DNA of 64,000 nucleotides from the NCBI RefSeq assembly GCF_001953745.1, contig NZ_LWLN01000001.1, forward strand, positions 1,984,001 through 2,048,000. The letters run 5' to 3'. A program made the translations under genes and the position numbers. The notes under the pieces are model-generated. The model ran no database searches, had not been told where the DNA came from, and saw only the letters and a program-made list of their open reading frames with translations. Below, in pieces: positions 49,985-59,504 of this stretch (within the stretch, counting starts at the first letter, position 1; the number at the start of each line of letters is the position of its first letter). The stretch is from Natrinema saccharevitans (GTDB taxonomy: Archaea > Halobacteriota > Halobacteria > Halobacteriales > Natrialbaceae).

Positions 49985-51958
49985 TTACTGCCCCTCGAAC
50001 TCCGGCTCCTCGTCTTCCATGAAGGCCGTGATCCCTTCCATCAGGTCGTCGGTCCCCATCAGGTGCCCGAACGCGGAGGCCTCGTACTCGAGGCCGGACT
50101 CGGTGTCGTCGCGGCCGGCCAGCATCGCGCGCTTGGTGAACTTCTGGGCGATCGGCGGGCCGCCCGCGAGGTCGGTCGCCAGTTCGAGGGCACGGTCCTC
50201 GAGATCAGCGTTGTCGACGACTTCGTTGACGAAGCCGTAGTCGGCCAGCGTCTCGGCGTCGTAGCGCTCGGCGGTGAAGATGATCTCCTTCGCGCGGCCC
50301 TCGCCGACGATGTGCTTGAGTCGCTGGGTGCCGCCCCAGCCCGGAATGAGGCCGAGGTCGATCTCGGGCTGGCCGAACTCCGAGCGCTCGCTGGCCACGC
50401 GGAGGTCCGCACAGGTCGCCAGCTCCATCCCGCCGCCCAGACAGAAGCCGTCGATCCCGGCGACGACCGGCAGGTTACAGGCCTCGAGCTTGCCGAACGT
50501 CTGCTGGCCCAGTCGCGAGAGCTCCTGTCCCTCGATCGGGTCGGCACCGCTGCCGGCCATACTCTGGACGTCCGCGCCCGCGGAGAAGGCCTGCTCGCCC
50601 TCGCCGGTGACGAGGATCGCGCGCACCTCGTCGTCGTCTTCGAGGTGGTCGATCGCGGTCGATAGCTCCTCGAGGAGTTCGTCGCTGATGGTGTTCATCC
50701 GGTGCGGGCGATCGAGAACGATCTGTCCGACGTAGTCGGCGGGGTACTCGAGTCGGATCGTCCCGAAGTCGACCCCCGACGCGTCCTCGCCGTCGTCGTA
50801 GAAGCCGCCGGCCTCGGCTCGCTCCGCGAGGTAGTCGTCGGGCGCGTATCGCTCGTGGCCCGTCTCCTCGTAGGCGTCCTCGAGGGTGTCGTGCAGCGTC
50901 TCGAGGCCGTAGTCGTCGACCAGCGCGACCGGGCCGTCGGGGAAGCCGGCCCCGAGCTGGACGGCCTCGTCGATCGACGCCGGCGGGGCGACGTCGCCGC
51001 CGATCAGCTTCGCGGCCTCGTTGGCTATCGTCGCGAGCAGGCGCTGCTCGACGAACTCCGATCCCTCGTCGGTCGGGATCTGGACGCCCTCGCCGTCCTC
51101 GTAGTCGTAGAAGCCCTTGCCGGTCTTCTTGCCCAGTTCCTCGTTCTCGACTTTCTCCTCGAGCAGCGGAGCCGGCTCGTAGGCCTCGCCCAGCACTTCG
51201 TTCATGTACTCGAGGACGTGGTAGCTGACGTCGTTACCGACCTGGTCGCCGAGTTCGAAGCTGCCCATCGGCAGGCCCATGTCGTACTTCGTCGTCGAGT
51301 CGATCTCGGCGATCGTCGCCTCGTCGTCGCTGACGAGCCACGCGGCCTCGTTCATCAGCGGCACCAGAATGCGGTTGACGATGAACCCGGGCGAGTCCTT
51401 GCGGACCCGAACGGCCGTCTTACCGAAGTCCTCGGCGAGGGCCTCCGTCACCGAGAGCGTCTCCTCGGTGCTTTCGGCACCCGAGATCACTTCGACCAGT
51501 TGCATCCGGACCGGCGGGTTGAAAAAGTGCATCCCGCAGAACCGCTCCGGCCGCTCGGTGAACTCGGCGAGGTCGGTGATCGAGAGGCTCGAGGTGTTCG
51601 TCGCGAAGATCGCGTCGTCGGGCGCGACTTCCTCGAGGTCGGTGTAGACGTCCTCTTTGATCCCCATCTGCTCGGGGACCGCCTCGATGACGAAGTCCGT
51701 GTCCGCGACGGCCTCCCCCATGTCGACCAGCGGCGTCACTCGCTCTTTGGCGGCCTCGGCTTCCTCGTCGGTGAGCCGGTCGTTCTCGGCGAGTTTGTCA
51801 AGCGACCACTCGATCTGCTCGTAGCCGTTCTGGACGAACTCCTCTTTGATGTCGCGCATGTTCACGTCGTAGCCGGCCATCGCGGCGACCTCCGCGATAC
51901 CGTGACCCATGTTGCCCGCACCCAGAACTGTGATGGTGTTGATGTCCTCGAGTTCCAT
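49985..51958 (-). CDS. Fused 3-hydroxyacyl-CoA dehydrogenase / enoyl-CoA hydratase
   Basis: A 657-residue bifunctional enzyme starting MELEDINTITVLGAGNMGHG. Residues 1-300 are the NAD-dependent dehydrogenase with VLGAGNMGHGIAEVAAMAGY and FCGMHFFNPPVRMQLVEVIS, followed by its helical domain (KTGKGFYDYEDGEG). From about residue 400 to the end is a crotonase fold: VGQIVLDRPHRMNTISDELL, TGEGEQAFSAGADVQSMAGS and GIDGFCLGGGMELATCADLR. The order is dehydrogenase first, hydratase second. It does two consecutive beta-oxidation steps and is flanked divergently by the acyl-CoA dehydrogenase at 52074. Confidence 0.93.
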   Translation of the reverse strand: MELEDINTITVLGAGNMGHGIAEVAAMAGYDVNMRDIKEEFVQNGYEQIEWSLDKLAENDRLTDEEAEAAKERVTPLVDMGEAVADTDFVIEAVPEQMGIKEDVYTDLEEVAPDDAIFATNTSSLSITDLAEFTERPERFCGMHFFNPPVRMQLVEVISGAESTEETLSVTEALAEDFGKTAVRVRKDSPGFIVNRILVPLMNEAAWLVSDDEATIAEIDSTTKYDMGLPMGSFELGDQVGNDVSYHVLEYMNEVLGEAYEPAPLLEEKVENEELGKKTGKGFYDYEDGEGVQIPTDEGSEFVEQRLLATIANEAAKLIGGDVAPPASIDEAVQLGAGFPDGPVALVDDYGLETLHDTLEDAYEETGHERYAPDDYLAERAEAGGFYDDGEDASGVDFGTIRLEYPADYVGQIVLDRPHRMNTISDELLEELSTAIDHLEDDDEVRAILVTGEGEQAFSAGADVQSMAGSGADPIEGQELSRLGQQTFGKLEACNLPVVAGIDGFCLGGGMELATCADLRVASERSEFGQPEIDLGLIPGWGGTQRLKHIVGEGRAKEIIFTAERYDAETLADYGFVNEVVDNADLEDRALELATDLAGGPPIAQKFTKRAMLAGRDDTESGLEYEASAFGHLMGTDDLMEGITAFMEDEEPEFEGQ

Positions 51959-52073
51959 GCTCGAAAATCCTATTCGGACCCGTTTCAACGTTTCCCTCTC
52001 ACTTAATGGGAACTGGAGTTTCGTTTATTATCGGTTACAAAGCTCTTTACCGTTCCGATCGTAAGGGTCGTTC

Positions 52074-53219
52074 ATGGAATTCGGACTCAACGAAGAACAG
52101 GAACAGATCCGCGACGAAGTTCGCCGGTTCGCCGAGAACGAGATCGTACCCCACGCCGAGGAGTACGACACCGAAGAGAAGTTCCCCCACGAGATCGTCG
52201 ACGAGGCCGCCGAGATGGGCCTGGTCGGCACCTCGATCCCGATGGAGTACGGCGGGGCCGGCTACTCCACCCTCGAATCGGCGCTCATCGCCGAGGAACT
52301 GTTCTCCTACGATCCCGGCATCGCGCTGTCGATCATGGCCTGCTCGTTCGGGACCGAGGCAATCAGCGAGTTCGGGACCGAAGATCAGAAAGAGCGCTAC
52401 CTCGAGCCGGTCGCGACCGGCGAGAAGATCTCGGGCGCGGCCATCTCCGAGCCCGACACCGGGTCGGACGTCTCCTCCGTGTCGACTCGCGCCGAGAAGG
52501 ACGGCGACGAGTGGGTGATCAACGGCAATAAGATGTGGATCACCAACGGCTCGGTCGGCGACTACTTCGTCGTCCTCTGTAAGACCGACCCCGACGCCGA
52601 CAGCCGCTACGGCGGCTTCAGTCAGATCATCGTCGAGTCCGATCGCGACGGCTTCAGCGCCGACAAGATCACCGGCAAGCTCGGCATTCGAGCCTCCGAC
52701 ACCGCCGAACTCATCTTCGACGACGTCCGCGTGCCCGAGGAGAACCTCGTCGGCGACGAGGACGCCGCCTTCCTCCATCAGATGCACTTCTTCGACGCCA
52801 CCCGGACCGGCGTCGCCGCGCAGGGACTGGGCATCGCCAAGGGCGCGCTCCGGGCCGCCCGCGAGTACGCACAGGACCGCGAGCAGTTCGGCCAGTCCAT
52901 CTCGGAGTTCCAGGCCATCCAGCACAAACTCGCGGAGATGGCCACCGAGACCGAGGCCGCGCGCAACCTGACCTACAAGGCCGCCTGGAACGTCGACCAG
53001 GGCAACGACATCACCAAGCTCGCCTCGATGGCCAAGGAGTACGCCTCCCGCGTCGCCGTCGACGTCGCCAACGAGGCCGTCCAGATCCACGGCGGTGCCG
53101 GCTACGTCAACGACTTCCCCGTCGAGCGGTTCTACCGCGACTCGAAGATCACCCAGATCTACGAGGGCACCACCGAGATCCAGAAGAACGTCATCGCGCG
53201 GGAGTTGCTGGACGAATAG
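52074..53219 (+). CDS. Acyl-CoA dehydrogenase (second paralogue)
   Basis: A 381-residue flavoenzyme starting MEFGLNEEQEQIRDEVRRFA. AAISEPDTGSDVSSVST, GNKMWITNGSVGDYFVVLC, QIHGGAGYVNDFPVERFYRD and SKITQIYEGTTEIQKNVIAR are family signatures; the YEGTTE glutamate lies in the catalytic-base position. It is divergent from the fused dehydrogenase/hydratase at 49985-51958, with only 115 bp between the two starts, so a shared promoter region and regulation in fatty-acid oxidation is likely. Two strong hairpins follow its stop. Confidence 0.93.
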   Translation: MEFGLNEEQEQIRDEVRRFAENEIVPHAEEYDTEEKFPHEIVDEAAEMGLVGTSIPMEYGGAGYSTLESALIAEELFSYDPGIALSIMACSFGTEAISEFGTEDQKERYLEPVATGEKISGAAISEPDTGSDVSSVSTRAEKDGDEWVINGNKMWITNGSVGDYFVVLCKTDPDADSRYGGFSQIIVESDRDGFSADKITGKLGIRASDTAELIFDDVRVPEENLVGDEDAAFLHQMHFFDATRTGVAAQGLGIAKGALRAAREYAQDREQFGQSISEFQAIQHKLAEMATETEAARNLTYKAAWNVDQGNDITKLASMAKEYASRVAVDVANEAVQIHGGAGYVNDFPVERFYRDSKITQIYEGTTEIQKNVIARELLDE

Positions 53220-53238
53220 TAGCGAAATTTCACTCTGC

Positions 53239-53257
53239 GGGCCGCCTTCGGCGGCCC
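53239..53257 (+). terminator. Strong GC hairpin after the acyl-CoA dehydrogenase
   Basis: GGGCCGCC and GGCGGCCC pair perfectly around a three-base TTC loop, 20 bp after the stop at 53219. No T tract follows, so it may be a processing or mRNA-stability structure more than a classical terminator. Confidence 0.45.
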
Positions 53258-53275
53258 TCGTTGAAATCTTCAAAA

Positions 53276-53298
53276 GAGCGGGACCTTCGATCCCGCTC
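53276..53298 (+). terminator. Second hairpin after the acyl-CoA dehydrogenase
   Basis: GAGCGGGA and TCCCGCTC pair perfectly across a seven-base loop CCTTCGA. It lies 18 bp beyond the first hairpin, making a tandem. AAAA precedes it and a short TTTCG run follows. Confidence 0.45.
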
Positions 53299-53485
53299 AG
53301 TTTCGATCAAAAGCGCCGGAAGCCACATAGCGTCTCCCGAGTTCTCGTTCACTTCGCTCGCGGTCGTCGTCGGGTAACCGCCTGCCCTCCCCCGGGTCCC
53401 GCGGCTCTCGCAGTCGCTCGAGTCGCGCTCCCGGCCGTCCTCGCACCCAGCAACGCTTTGCCCCGCGGGAGCCTACGACGGCGCA

Positions 53486-54241
53486 ATGAGAGAGTTCGTC
53501 TTCGCCCTCGAGTACGAGCCCGGCTGTAACCGGGTGGCCGACGCGCTGGCCGACCACCCCGACGCCCGGATCCGCTCGCTGTCGCTGCACGCCACCGACG
53601 ATCGCCTCTGGCGGGTCGACCACGCCACGGGGACGTCGGCGGCCCTCGAGGACATCGAGGGCGCCTTCCTCAACGGCGATTACTACGCGGACTGTCTCGC
53701 GACCGACGACTGCGGCGCGACCCAGACGACGCGAGTCCTCGATCGGACCGACGACACGCTCGTTCTCTACTCCACGTGGGAGCGAACGCCGACCTGCGCG
53801 TCCGTTCCCCACATCGCCCGCGATCACCTCGGCGACGGCGTCCTGTTCGAGACGCGCCACGAGGGGCGCCACTACACCTGGCGGATCGTCCACTCCGGCG
53901 TCGGCGACCCGGCCGCGTTCTTCGACGCCCTCGAGGCGGCGGTCGGTGACTGCGCCCGCATGGAGATGCTCCGGGCGGCGACGACGGAGGCCGACGCGCC
54001 GACGGGCGACGGAACCGGCGGGGCGAGCGGCCTCGCCCCCGAACAGGAGGCCGCGCTCCGGGCCGCGGTCGAACACGGCTACTACGAGTCGCCCCGAGAG
54101 GTCGACGTCGGCGACCTCGCCGATCACCTCGACGTGCCTCGGTCGACGCTCACCTACCGGCTCCGCCGGGCCGAGGAACGGTTGGCCAAGGGGTACGTCG
54201 CGGACGAGCGGTTCGCCGACGCGCCGTCGACGCCGCTCTAG
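53486..54241 (+). CDS. HTH-10 (Bat-type) transcriptional regulator
   Basis: A 251-residue protein. The C-terminal segment PREVDVGDLADHLDVPRSTL followed by TYRLRRAEERLAKGY is the HTH-10 DNA-binding domain of haloarchaeal Bat-type regulators. The N-terminal two-thirds (FVFALEYEPGCNRVADALAD, C near residue 13, a YYADCLATDDCGATQ segment) contain several cysteines and may sense a metal or redox state. It is directly followed, 63 bp later, by a heavy-metal P-type ATPase with a palindrome between them, suggesting it controls metal export. Confidence 0.85.
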   Translation: MREFVFALEYEPGCNRVADALADHPDARIRSLSLHATDDRLWRVDHATGTSAALEDIEGAFLNGDYYADCLATDDCGATQTTRVLDRTDDTLVLYSTWERTPTCASVPHIARDHLGDGVLFETRHEGRHYTWRIVHSGVGDPAAFFDALEAAVGDCARMEMLRAATTEADAPTGDGTGGASGLAPEQEAALRAAVEHGYYESPREVDVGDLADHLDVPRSTLTYRLRRAEERLAKGYVADERFADAPSTPL

Positions 54242-54253
54242 CGTCGGCGGGTT

Positions 54254-54267
54254 TTGGAATATTCCAA
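54254..54267. promoter_or_regulatory. Perfect 14-bp palindrome upstream of the metal ATPase
   Basis: TTGGAATATTCCAA is a perfect inverted repeat, located just upstream of the CTTATC box at 54274-54279, which itself is 31 bp before the ATG at 54305. This is the usual place of an activator or repressor site in haloarchaeal promoters. A regulator such as the preceding HTH-10 protein may bind here. Confidence 0.6.
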
Positions 54268-54273
54268 CCAAGG

Positions 54274-54279
54274 CTTATC
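54274..54279 (+). promoter_or_regulatory. Probable TATA box of the metal ATPase gene
   Basis: CTTATC, 31 bp before the ATG at 54305, six bases beyond the palindrome. The spacing indicates a transcript with almost no leader. Confidence 0.45.
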
Positions 54280-54304
54280 GAACTGACGCCCTTACTCCGA
54301 AGTA

Positions 54305-56767
54305 ATGAGTGCTGAATCGGGCGCGACGGAGGGAACGGACGGGGGCGGACAGCGACGGGAGCTGACCGCCCGACTCGCCGTTCCCGAGATGGACTGCCCG
54401 TCCTGTGCGGGGAAAGTCGACAAGAGCCTCGAGCGGCTCGACGGAGTGGTCGACGTCGAACTCAACCCGACCGCCGGGACGGCCACGGTCACGTACGACC
54501 GCGATCGGACCGGCGAGGCCGACGTGGTCGCCGCGATCGAAGGTGCCGGCTACGAGGTCACCGGGGGAACGGCCGACGGCGGGGCGACGGAATCGGCCTC
54601 GAGCGGCGACGGCGTCGACGTCGCGCCGCCCTCGGAGGTCTGGACGAGTCCCCGCGCGAAGAAGACGTGGCTCGGCGCGGTCTTCGTCACGCTCGGACTG
54701 GGCTTCGAGTTCCTCCTGACGGGCGGGAACGTCGCGGTGGCGAGCGTCCTCGAGTATCCCCTTCACGTCGCGGATCTGCTCTTCCTCGGGGCGGTCGCCG
54801 TCAGCGGCGTCCCCGTCGTCCGCAGCGGCTACTACTCCGCGAGAAACCGGAGCCTCGACATCGACCTCCTGATGGGGACGGCGATCGTCGCCGCGACCGG
54901 CATCGGCTACTTCGTCGAGGCCGCGACGCTCGCGGTTCTGTTCAGCATCGCCGAACTGCTCGAGGACTACGCGATGGATCGGGCGCGGGACTCCCTGCGC
55001 GAGCTGATGGAACTCTCGCCGGACGAGGCCACGGTCGTCCGTGACGGCGAGGAGGTGACCGTCGACGCGGACGACGTGGCGGTCGGCGAGACCGTCGTCG
55101 TCCGGCCCGGCGACAAGATCCCGCTCGACGGCACGGTCCGCGAGGGCGAGAGCGCGGTCGACGAGTCGCCGATCACCGGCGAGAGCGTCCCCGTGGACAA
55201 GTCGACCGGCGACGAGGTGTACGCCGGGACGATCACCGAGGACGGCTACCTCGAGATCGAGGTCACCTCGACGGCGGGCGACTCGACGCTGTCTCGGATC
55301 ATCGAGATGGTCCAGGGCGCACAGGCCGAGCGGACGGAGACCGAGCAGTTCGTCGACCGGTTCGCGGGCTACTACACGCCCGTCGTGGTCGTGCTGGCGA
55401 TCCTGACCGCCGCCGTGCCGCCGCTTCTCATCGGCGACACCGTCACCGCGGGGATCGCCGGCTACGAGATCGTCTTTGCCGGCGACTGGGGGACGTGGTT
55501 CGTCCGCGGGCTCACATTGCTGGTGATCGCCTGTCCCTGTGCGTTCGTCATCTCGACGCCCGTCTCGGTGGTCTCGGGGGTCACCAGCGCCGCGCGAAAC
55601 GGCGTCCTGATCAAGGGCGGCAACTACCTCGAGGCGATGGGCGAGGTCGACGCCGTCGCCCTCGACAAGACCGGCACGCTCACGAAGGGCGAACTCGCCG
55701 TCACCGACGTCGTGCCCTGCGCGGCGTCCAGCGCCGCGAACGAGGTGAGCGGTGACACCGCGAGCCAGGCCGGCGACACCGACGAGGCGACGCTGCTTCG
55801 GTACGCGGCCGGCCTCGAGCGACGCAGCGAACACCCCATCGCGGCGGCGATCCTCGCTCGGGCCGACGAGGCGGACGTGGGCGATCTCCCCGAGCCGACG
55901 GGGTTCGAGAGCCTCACCGGCAGGGGGATCCGCGGTGAGATCGAGGGCGAGACGTACTACGCGGGCAAGCCCGCGCTGTTCGAGGAGTTGGGCTTCGATC
56001 TCTCGCGGGCCCGCGCCGACGGCGCGTCGGATCCGCGGACCGACGGCGGCGTCGCGTCCGAGAGCGCGCTCGAGGCCGACGAGGGGGCCTTCGCCGCGGA
56101 CACGCTCGCCGCGCTCGAGCGGGAGGGAAAGACGGTCGTCCTCGTCGGGACGGAGACCGAACTGCTGGGCGCGATCGCGATCGCCGACGAGGTTCGGCCC
56201 GACTCCAGGCGGGCGGTCGAGCGCCTCCACGACCTCGGCGTGGAGCGCGTCGTCATGCTGACCGGGGACAACGAGGGCACGGCGCGGGCGATCGCCGAGG
56301 CGGTCGGCGTCGACGAGTACCGCGCCGAACTCCTGCCCGACGAGAAGGTCGACGCCGTGGCTGACCTCCAAGAGCGGTACGGCGACGTGGCGATGGTCGG
56401 CGACGGCATCAACGACGCGCCCGCGCTGGCGACCGCCGAGGTCGGGGTCGCGATGGGTGCGGCCGGCACCGACACCGCCCTCGAGACGGCCGATATCGCG
56501 TTGATGAGCGACGACATCGGGAAGCTGCCGTACCTGTACGAGCTGTCCCACACGGCAAACGGCGTCATCCGACAGAACGTCTGGGCGAGCCTCGGGGTGA
56601 AGGCCCTGCTCGCGATCGGCGTCCCGCTCGGGTTCGTGAGCGTCGCGCTGGCGGTCGTCGTCGGCGACATGGGGATGAGCCTCGGCGTCACCGGTAACGC
56701 GATGCGGCTCGCGAACGTCGAACCCGAGCGGTCCGCGGTCGCCGAAGACGGATCCGACGGGCGGTAA
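54305..56767 (+). CDS. Heavy-metal P1B-type ATPase, probably Zn/Cd/Pb exporter
   Basis: An 820-residue pump. An HMA domain at about residues 20-90 has MDCPSCAGKVDKSLERLDGV (CxxC). The transmembrane metal site is LLVIACPCAFVISTPVSVVS. The A domain TGES (DESPITGESVPVDKSTGDEV), the phosphorylation motif ALDKTGTLTKGEL, SEHPIAAAIL (HP) and MVGDGINDAPALA are all present. The last helix reads VVGDMGMSLGVTGNAMRL; the aspartate there fits the Zn/Cd/Pb subclass rather than copper. It exports divalent metal from the cytoplasm. The upstream HTH-10 gene and palindrome suggest metal-responsive control. Confidence 0.92.
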   Translation: MSAESGATEGTDGGGQRRELTARLAVPEMDCPSCAGKVDKSLERLDGVVDVELNPTAGTATVTYDRDRTGEADVVAAIEGAGYEVTGGTADGGATESASSGDGVDVAPPSEVWTSPRAKKTWLGAVFVTLGLGFEFLLTGGNVAVASVLEYPLHVADLLFLGAVAVSGVPVVRSGYYSARNRSLDIDLLMGTAIVAATGIGYFVEAATLAVLFSIAELLEDYAMDRARDSLRELMELSPDEATVVRDGEEVTVDADDVAVGETVVVRPGDKIPLDGTVREGESAVDESPITGESVPVDKSTGDEVYAGTITEDGYLEIEVTSTAGDSTLSRIIEMVQGAQAERTETEQFVDRFAGYYTPVVVVLAILTAAVPPLLIGDTVTAGIAGYEIVFAGDWGTWFVRGLTLLVIACPCAFVISTPVSVVSGVTSAARNGVLIKGGNYLEAMGEVDAVALDKTGTLTKGELAVTDVVPCAASSAANEVSGDTASQAGDTDEATLLRYAAGLERRSEHPIAAAILARADEADVGDLPEPTGFESLTGRGIRGEIEGETYYAGKPALFEELGFDLSRARADGASDPRTDGGVASESALEADEGAFAADTLAALEREGKTVVLVGTETELLGAIAIADEVRPDSRRAVERLHDLGVERVVMLTGDNEGTARAIAEAVGVDEYRAELLPDEKVDAVADLQERYGDVAMVGDGINDAPALATAEVGVAMGAAGTDTALETADIALMSDDIGKLPYLYELSHTANGVIRQNVWASLGVKALLAIGVPLGFVSVALAVVVGDMGMSLGVTGNAMRLANVEPERSAVAEDGSDGR

Positions 56768-56965
56768 CGGTGTGACGGCCGTCCGACCAGTTATGTCGGA
56801 TTTAAAGACAGTTTCCGACGACCGGGATACGGGTGTCCGAACCGAACTTTCTCCGCGTCTCTCGAGGCAGTTCGAAGGCGAAGTATTGTACGTAATCGGC
56901 CTGAGAAGCGACTTTTGCATCGTTCGGGACGAGACCTAAACCCGGTCGGTGATTACGTTCACTCG

Positions 56966-58846
56966 ATGACAAAATTGCCGTCCAACGACAGCGACACGAC
57001 CGACGACGACCGCCGAGCGACGAGCCGCGAGCGGTCGACCGCCGGGATCGAGAACCGCCTCGAGACCGAGGGCGATCCCGGCCCCGCCGCCGGCCTCGAG
57101 TACGAAGTCGTGACGACCCCGGTACTCGTGATCGGGGCGGGCGCGGCGGGCGCTCGCGTCGCGATCGCGCTCGCCGAATCGGGGATCGACCCGCTCGTGA
57201 TCGGCAAGCGCGATCACGGCGACGCCCACACGACGTGGGCGGCCGGCGGCGTCAACGCTGCGCTGGGATCGCTCGATTCCGAGGACGACTGGACGATCCA
57301 CGCGGCGGACACCTTTAACGAGGGCCACCACCTGAACGACCCCGAGGCGGTCGAACTGACGGCCCGGGAGATGCCCGACCGCATCCGCGAACTCGAGTCG
57401 TGGGGGATGCCGTTCGACCGGACCGAAGAGGGCGACGTCAACCAGCGCTACTTCGGCGCGCAGTCCTACCGACGGACCTGCTTCGTCGGCGACCGGACCG
57501 GCGAGGCCATGCTCGAGACGCTGGTCGACCGCGCTCGCGAACTCGAGGTCACCCACCGCGAGAACGTGATGATCACGCGCTTGCTCTCGGACGGCGAGCG
57601 CGTCGACGGGGCCGTCGGCTTCGACATGGAGACCGGCTCGGGACTCCTGTTCCGGACGAACCACGTCGTCCTCGCGGCCGGCGGGTTCTCGGCGCTCTAT
57701 CACCGCCACTCCTCGCGGGACGACGAGAACAACGGCGACGGACAGGCGCTGGCGCTCGAGGCGGGGGCCCGACTCGTCGACCTCGAATTCGTCCAGTTCC
57801 ACCCGACCGGGATGGTCGGCGACCGCTACGGCGAGGAGTGGGACGGCCGGCTCGTCACGGAGGCGGTCCGCGGCGAGGGCGGCCGACTGTACAACGCGGA
57901 TGGCGAGCGGTTCATGGAGCGGTACTCGCCCGACCAGATGGAACTCGACGCCCGCGACGTCGTCGCGCGGGCCATCGCCCGCGAGGTCCGCGAGGGACGG
58001 GGCACCGAAGACGGCGGTGTCTACCTCGACATCTCCCACCGTGACGACCAGTACGTCCGCGACCGGCTGCCGTCGATGGTCGAGCGCTTCGAGTCGCTGG
58101 GCGTCGACATCACCGAGGAACCGATGGTGGTCGGGCCGACGGCCCACTACACGATGGGCGGGGTCGACATCGACTTCCGAACGGGCGAGACCGGCGTGGG
58201 CGGGCTCTACGCCGTCGGCGAGACGGTTGCCGGCGTCCACGGCGCGAACCGCCTCGGCGGGAACTCGCTGGCCGAGACCGTCGCGATCGGCAAGCTCGTC
58301 GGCGACCACGTCGCGGCCGCGGTGACCGACGGCGACGACGATCCAACGGTCACCGACGGCCAGCGGGCGCTCGCCGAACGGGAGTTCGCGGCCCTCCGAG
58401 ATCTCGCCGCCTCGGACGGCACCGTCACGCCGACGGAACTGCTCGAGGATCTCGGCGACCTGCTGTGGGACCATGCCGGCATCCTCCGCGACGACGCGGG
58501 GCTCCGGGAGGGACTCGCGAAACTGGACGCCCTGCGGGACCGCACCGCCGACCTCCGCGTCGAGGGCGATCGGACCTCGAAGTCCTTCGAGTACGCCGTC
58601 GACCTCTCGGCGAGTCTCACCGTCGCCGAGGCGATGCTGCGGGCCGCCCTCGAGCGGACCGAGTCCCGCGGCGCACACTACCGGACGGACTACCCCGACA
58701 CGGCCGACGACTGGCGGGTGAACCTCGTGATCACGGCCGAACCGGCGGAGCTCTCGTTCAGTCGTCGCGGCGTCGGTGATCCCAGCCCGGCCGTTCGGGC
58801 GGCCCTCGAGGCGGACCACGAACTCGACTACCACCACCTCGAGTGA
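56966..58846 (+). CDS. FAD-dependent L-aspartate oxidase / fumarate reductase flavoprotein-like
   Basis: A 626-residue flavoenzyme. After a polar N-terminus it has the dinucleotide fold TPVLVIGAGAAGARVAIALA, the HTTWAAGGVNAALGSLDSED segment (covalent/FAD histidine region), TCFVGDRTGEAMLETL, LEFVQFHPTGMVGDRYGE with the HPTG signature and GGVDIDFRTGETGVGGLYAV then GANRLGGNSLAET. These are shared by L-aspartate oxidase (NadB) and succinate/fumarate flavoproteins. No membrane-anchor subunits or Fe-S subunit lie next to it, which favours a soluble oxidase. The start is the ATG at 56966, with CTAAAC 30 bp upstream. Confidence 0.85.
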   Translation: MTKLPSNDSDTTDDDRRATSRERSTAGIENRLETEGDPGPAAGLEYEVVTTPVLVIGAGAAGARVAIALAESGIDPLVIGKRDHGDAHTTWAAGGVNAALGSLDSEDDWTIHAADTFNEGHHLNDPEAVELTAREMPDRIRELESWGMPFDRTEEGDVNQRYFGAQSYRRTCFVGDRTGEAMLETLVDRARELEVTHRENVMITRLLSDGERVDGAVGFDMETGSGLLFRTNHVVLAAGGFSALYHRHSSRDDENNGDGQALALEAGARLVDLEFVQFHPTGMVGDRYGEEWDGRLVTEAVRGEGGRLYNADGERFMERYSPDQMELDARDVVARAIAREVREGRGTEDGGVYLDISHRDDQYVRDRLPSMVERFESLGVDITEEPMVVGPTAHYTMGGVDIDFRTGETGVGGLYAVGETVAGVHGANRLGGNSLAETVAIGKLVGDHVAAAVTDGDDDPTVTDGQRALAEREFAALRDLAASDGTVTPTELLEDLGDLLWDHAGILRDDAGLREGLAKLDALRDRTADLRVEGDRTSKSFEYAVDLSASLTVAEAMLRAALERTESRGAHYRTDYPDTADDWRVNLVITAEPAELSFSRRGVGDPSPAVRAALEADHELDYHHLE

Positions 58847-58913
58847 GCTCCGCGAGCGAGCCATCGAGACGCCTATCTGGCTCCGGTTCCCTACACCCGT
58901 TATCTATCTGCGC

Positions 58914-59504
58914 ATGAACGACGAGGCACACGCCGTCCTCCGGGAAGACCCCGTGATGGCCGGACTGGTCGACCGACACGACCCCTACGTCGAACGGGAC
59001 TGGACCGAGTACGAGCGGCTCTGTATCTCGATCATCAACCAGCAGCTCTCGACCGCGAGCGCCGCGGCCGTCCGGGAGCGGGTCTTCGAGGTCCTCGAGG
59101 GGGAGGTGACGCCGGAATCGGTGCTGGCCGCCGACGAGGCCGCGCTTCGCGACGCCGGCCTCTCCGTGAGCAAGATCGAGTACGTGCGAAACGCCGCCCG
59201 CGCCTTCCGGGAAGCGGACTACACGCGGGCGGGACTGGCCTCGTGTTCGAACGCGGAGGTCGTCGACCTGCTGACCGAGATCAAAGGGATCGGCGAGTGG
59301 ACCGCGCGGATGTACCTCCTGTTCGTCCTCGAGCGACCCGACGTCCTCCCGCTTGGCGACCTCGCCGTCCGCCGCGGGATCGAGCAGTTGTACGCCGACG
59401 GCGAGGAGCTGTCCCGTGCCGAGATGCGCGAGATCGCCGAGCCGTGGCGGCCCTATCGCAGCGTCGCCACGCGCTATCTCTGGGCCGAGTACGAGTCCGG
59501 TTGA
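58914..59504 (+). CDS. DNA-3-methyladenine glycosylase (AlkA-like, HhH-GPD)
   Basis: A 196-residue HhH-GPD glycosylase starting MNDEAHAVLREDPVMAGLVD. CISIINQQLSTASAAAVRER is the conserved core. VDLLTEIKGIGEWTARMYLL is the helix-hairpin-helix, and LPLGDLAVRRGIEQLY contains the catalytic aspartate of the GPD loop. It removes alkylated purines in base-excision repair. The ATG lies 67 bp after the flavoprotein stop. Confidence 0.88.
   Translation: MNDEAHAVLREDPVMAGLVDRHDPYVERDWTEYERLCISIINQQLSTASAAAVRERVFEVLEGEVTPESVLAADEAALRDAGLSVSKIEYVRNAARAFREADYTRAGLASCSNAEVVDLLTEIKGIGEWTARMYLLFVLERPDVLPLGDLAVRRGIEQLYADGEELSRAEMREIAEPWRPYRSVATRYLWAEYESG

Noticed and set aside
54275-56920. An 881-codon minus-strand open frame
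   Set aside because: It is the mirror of the metal ATPase, which has all P-type ATPase motifs on the plus strand.
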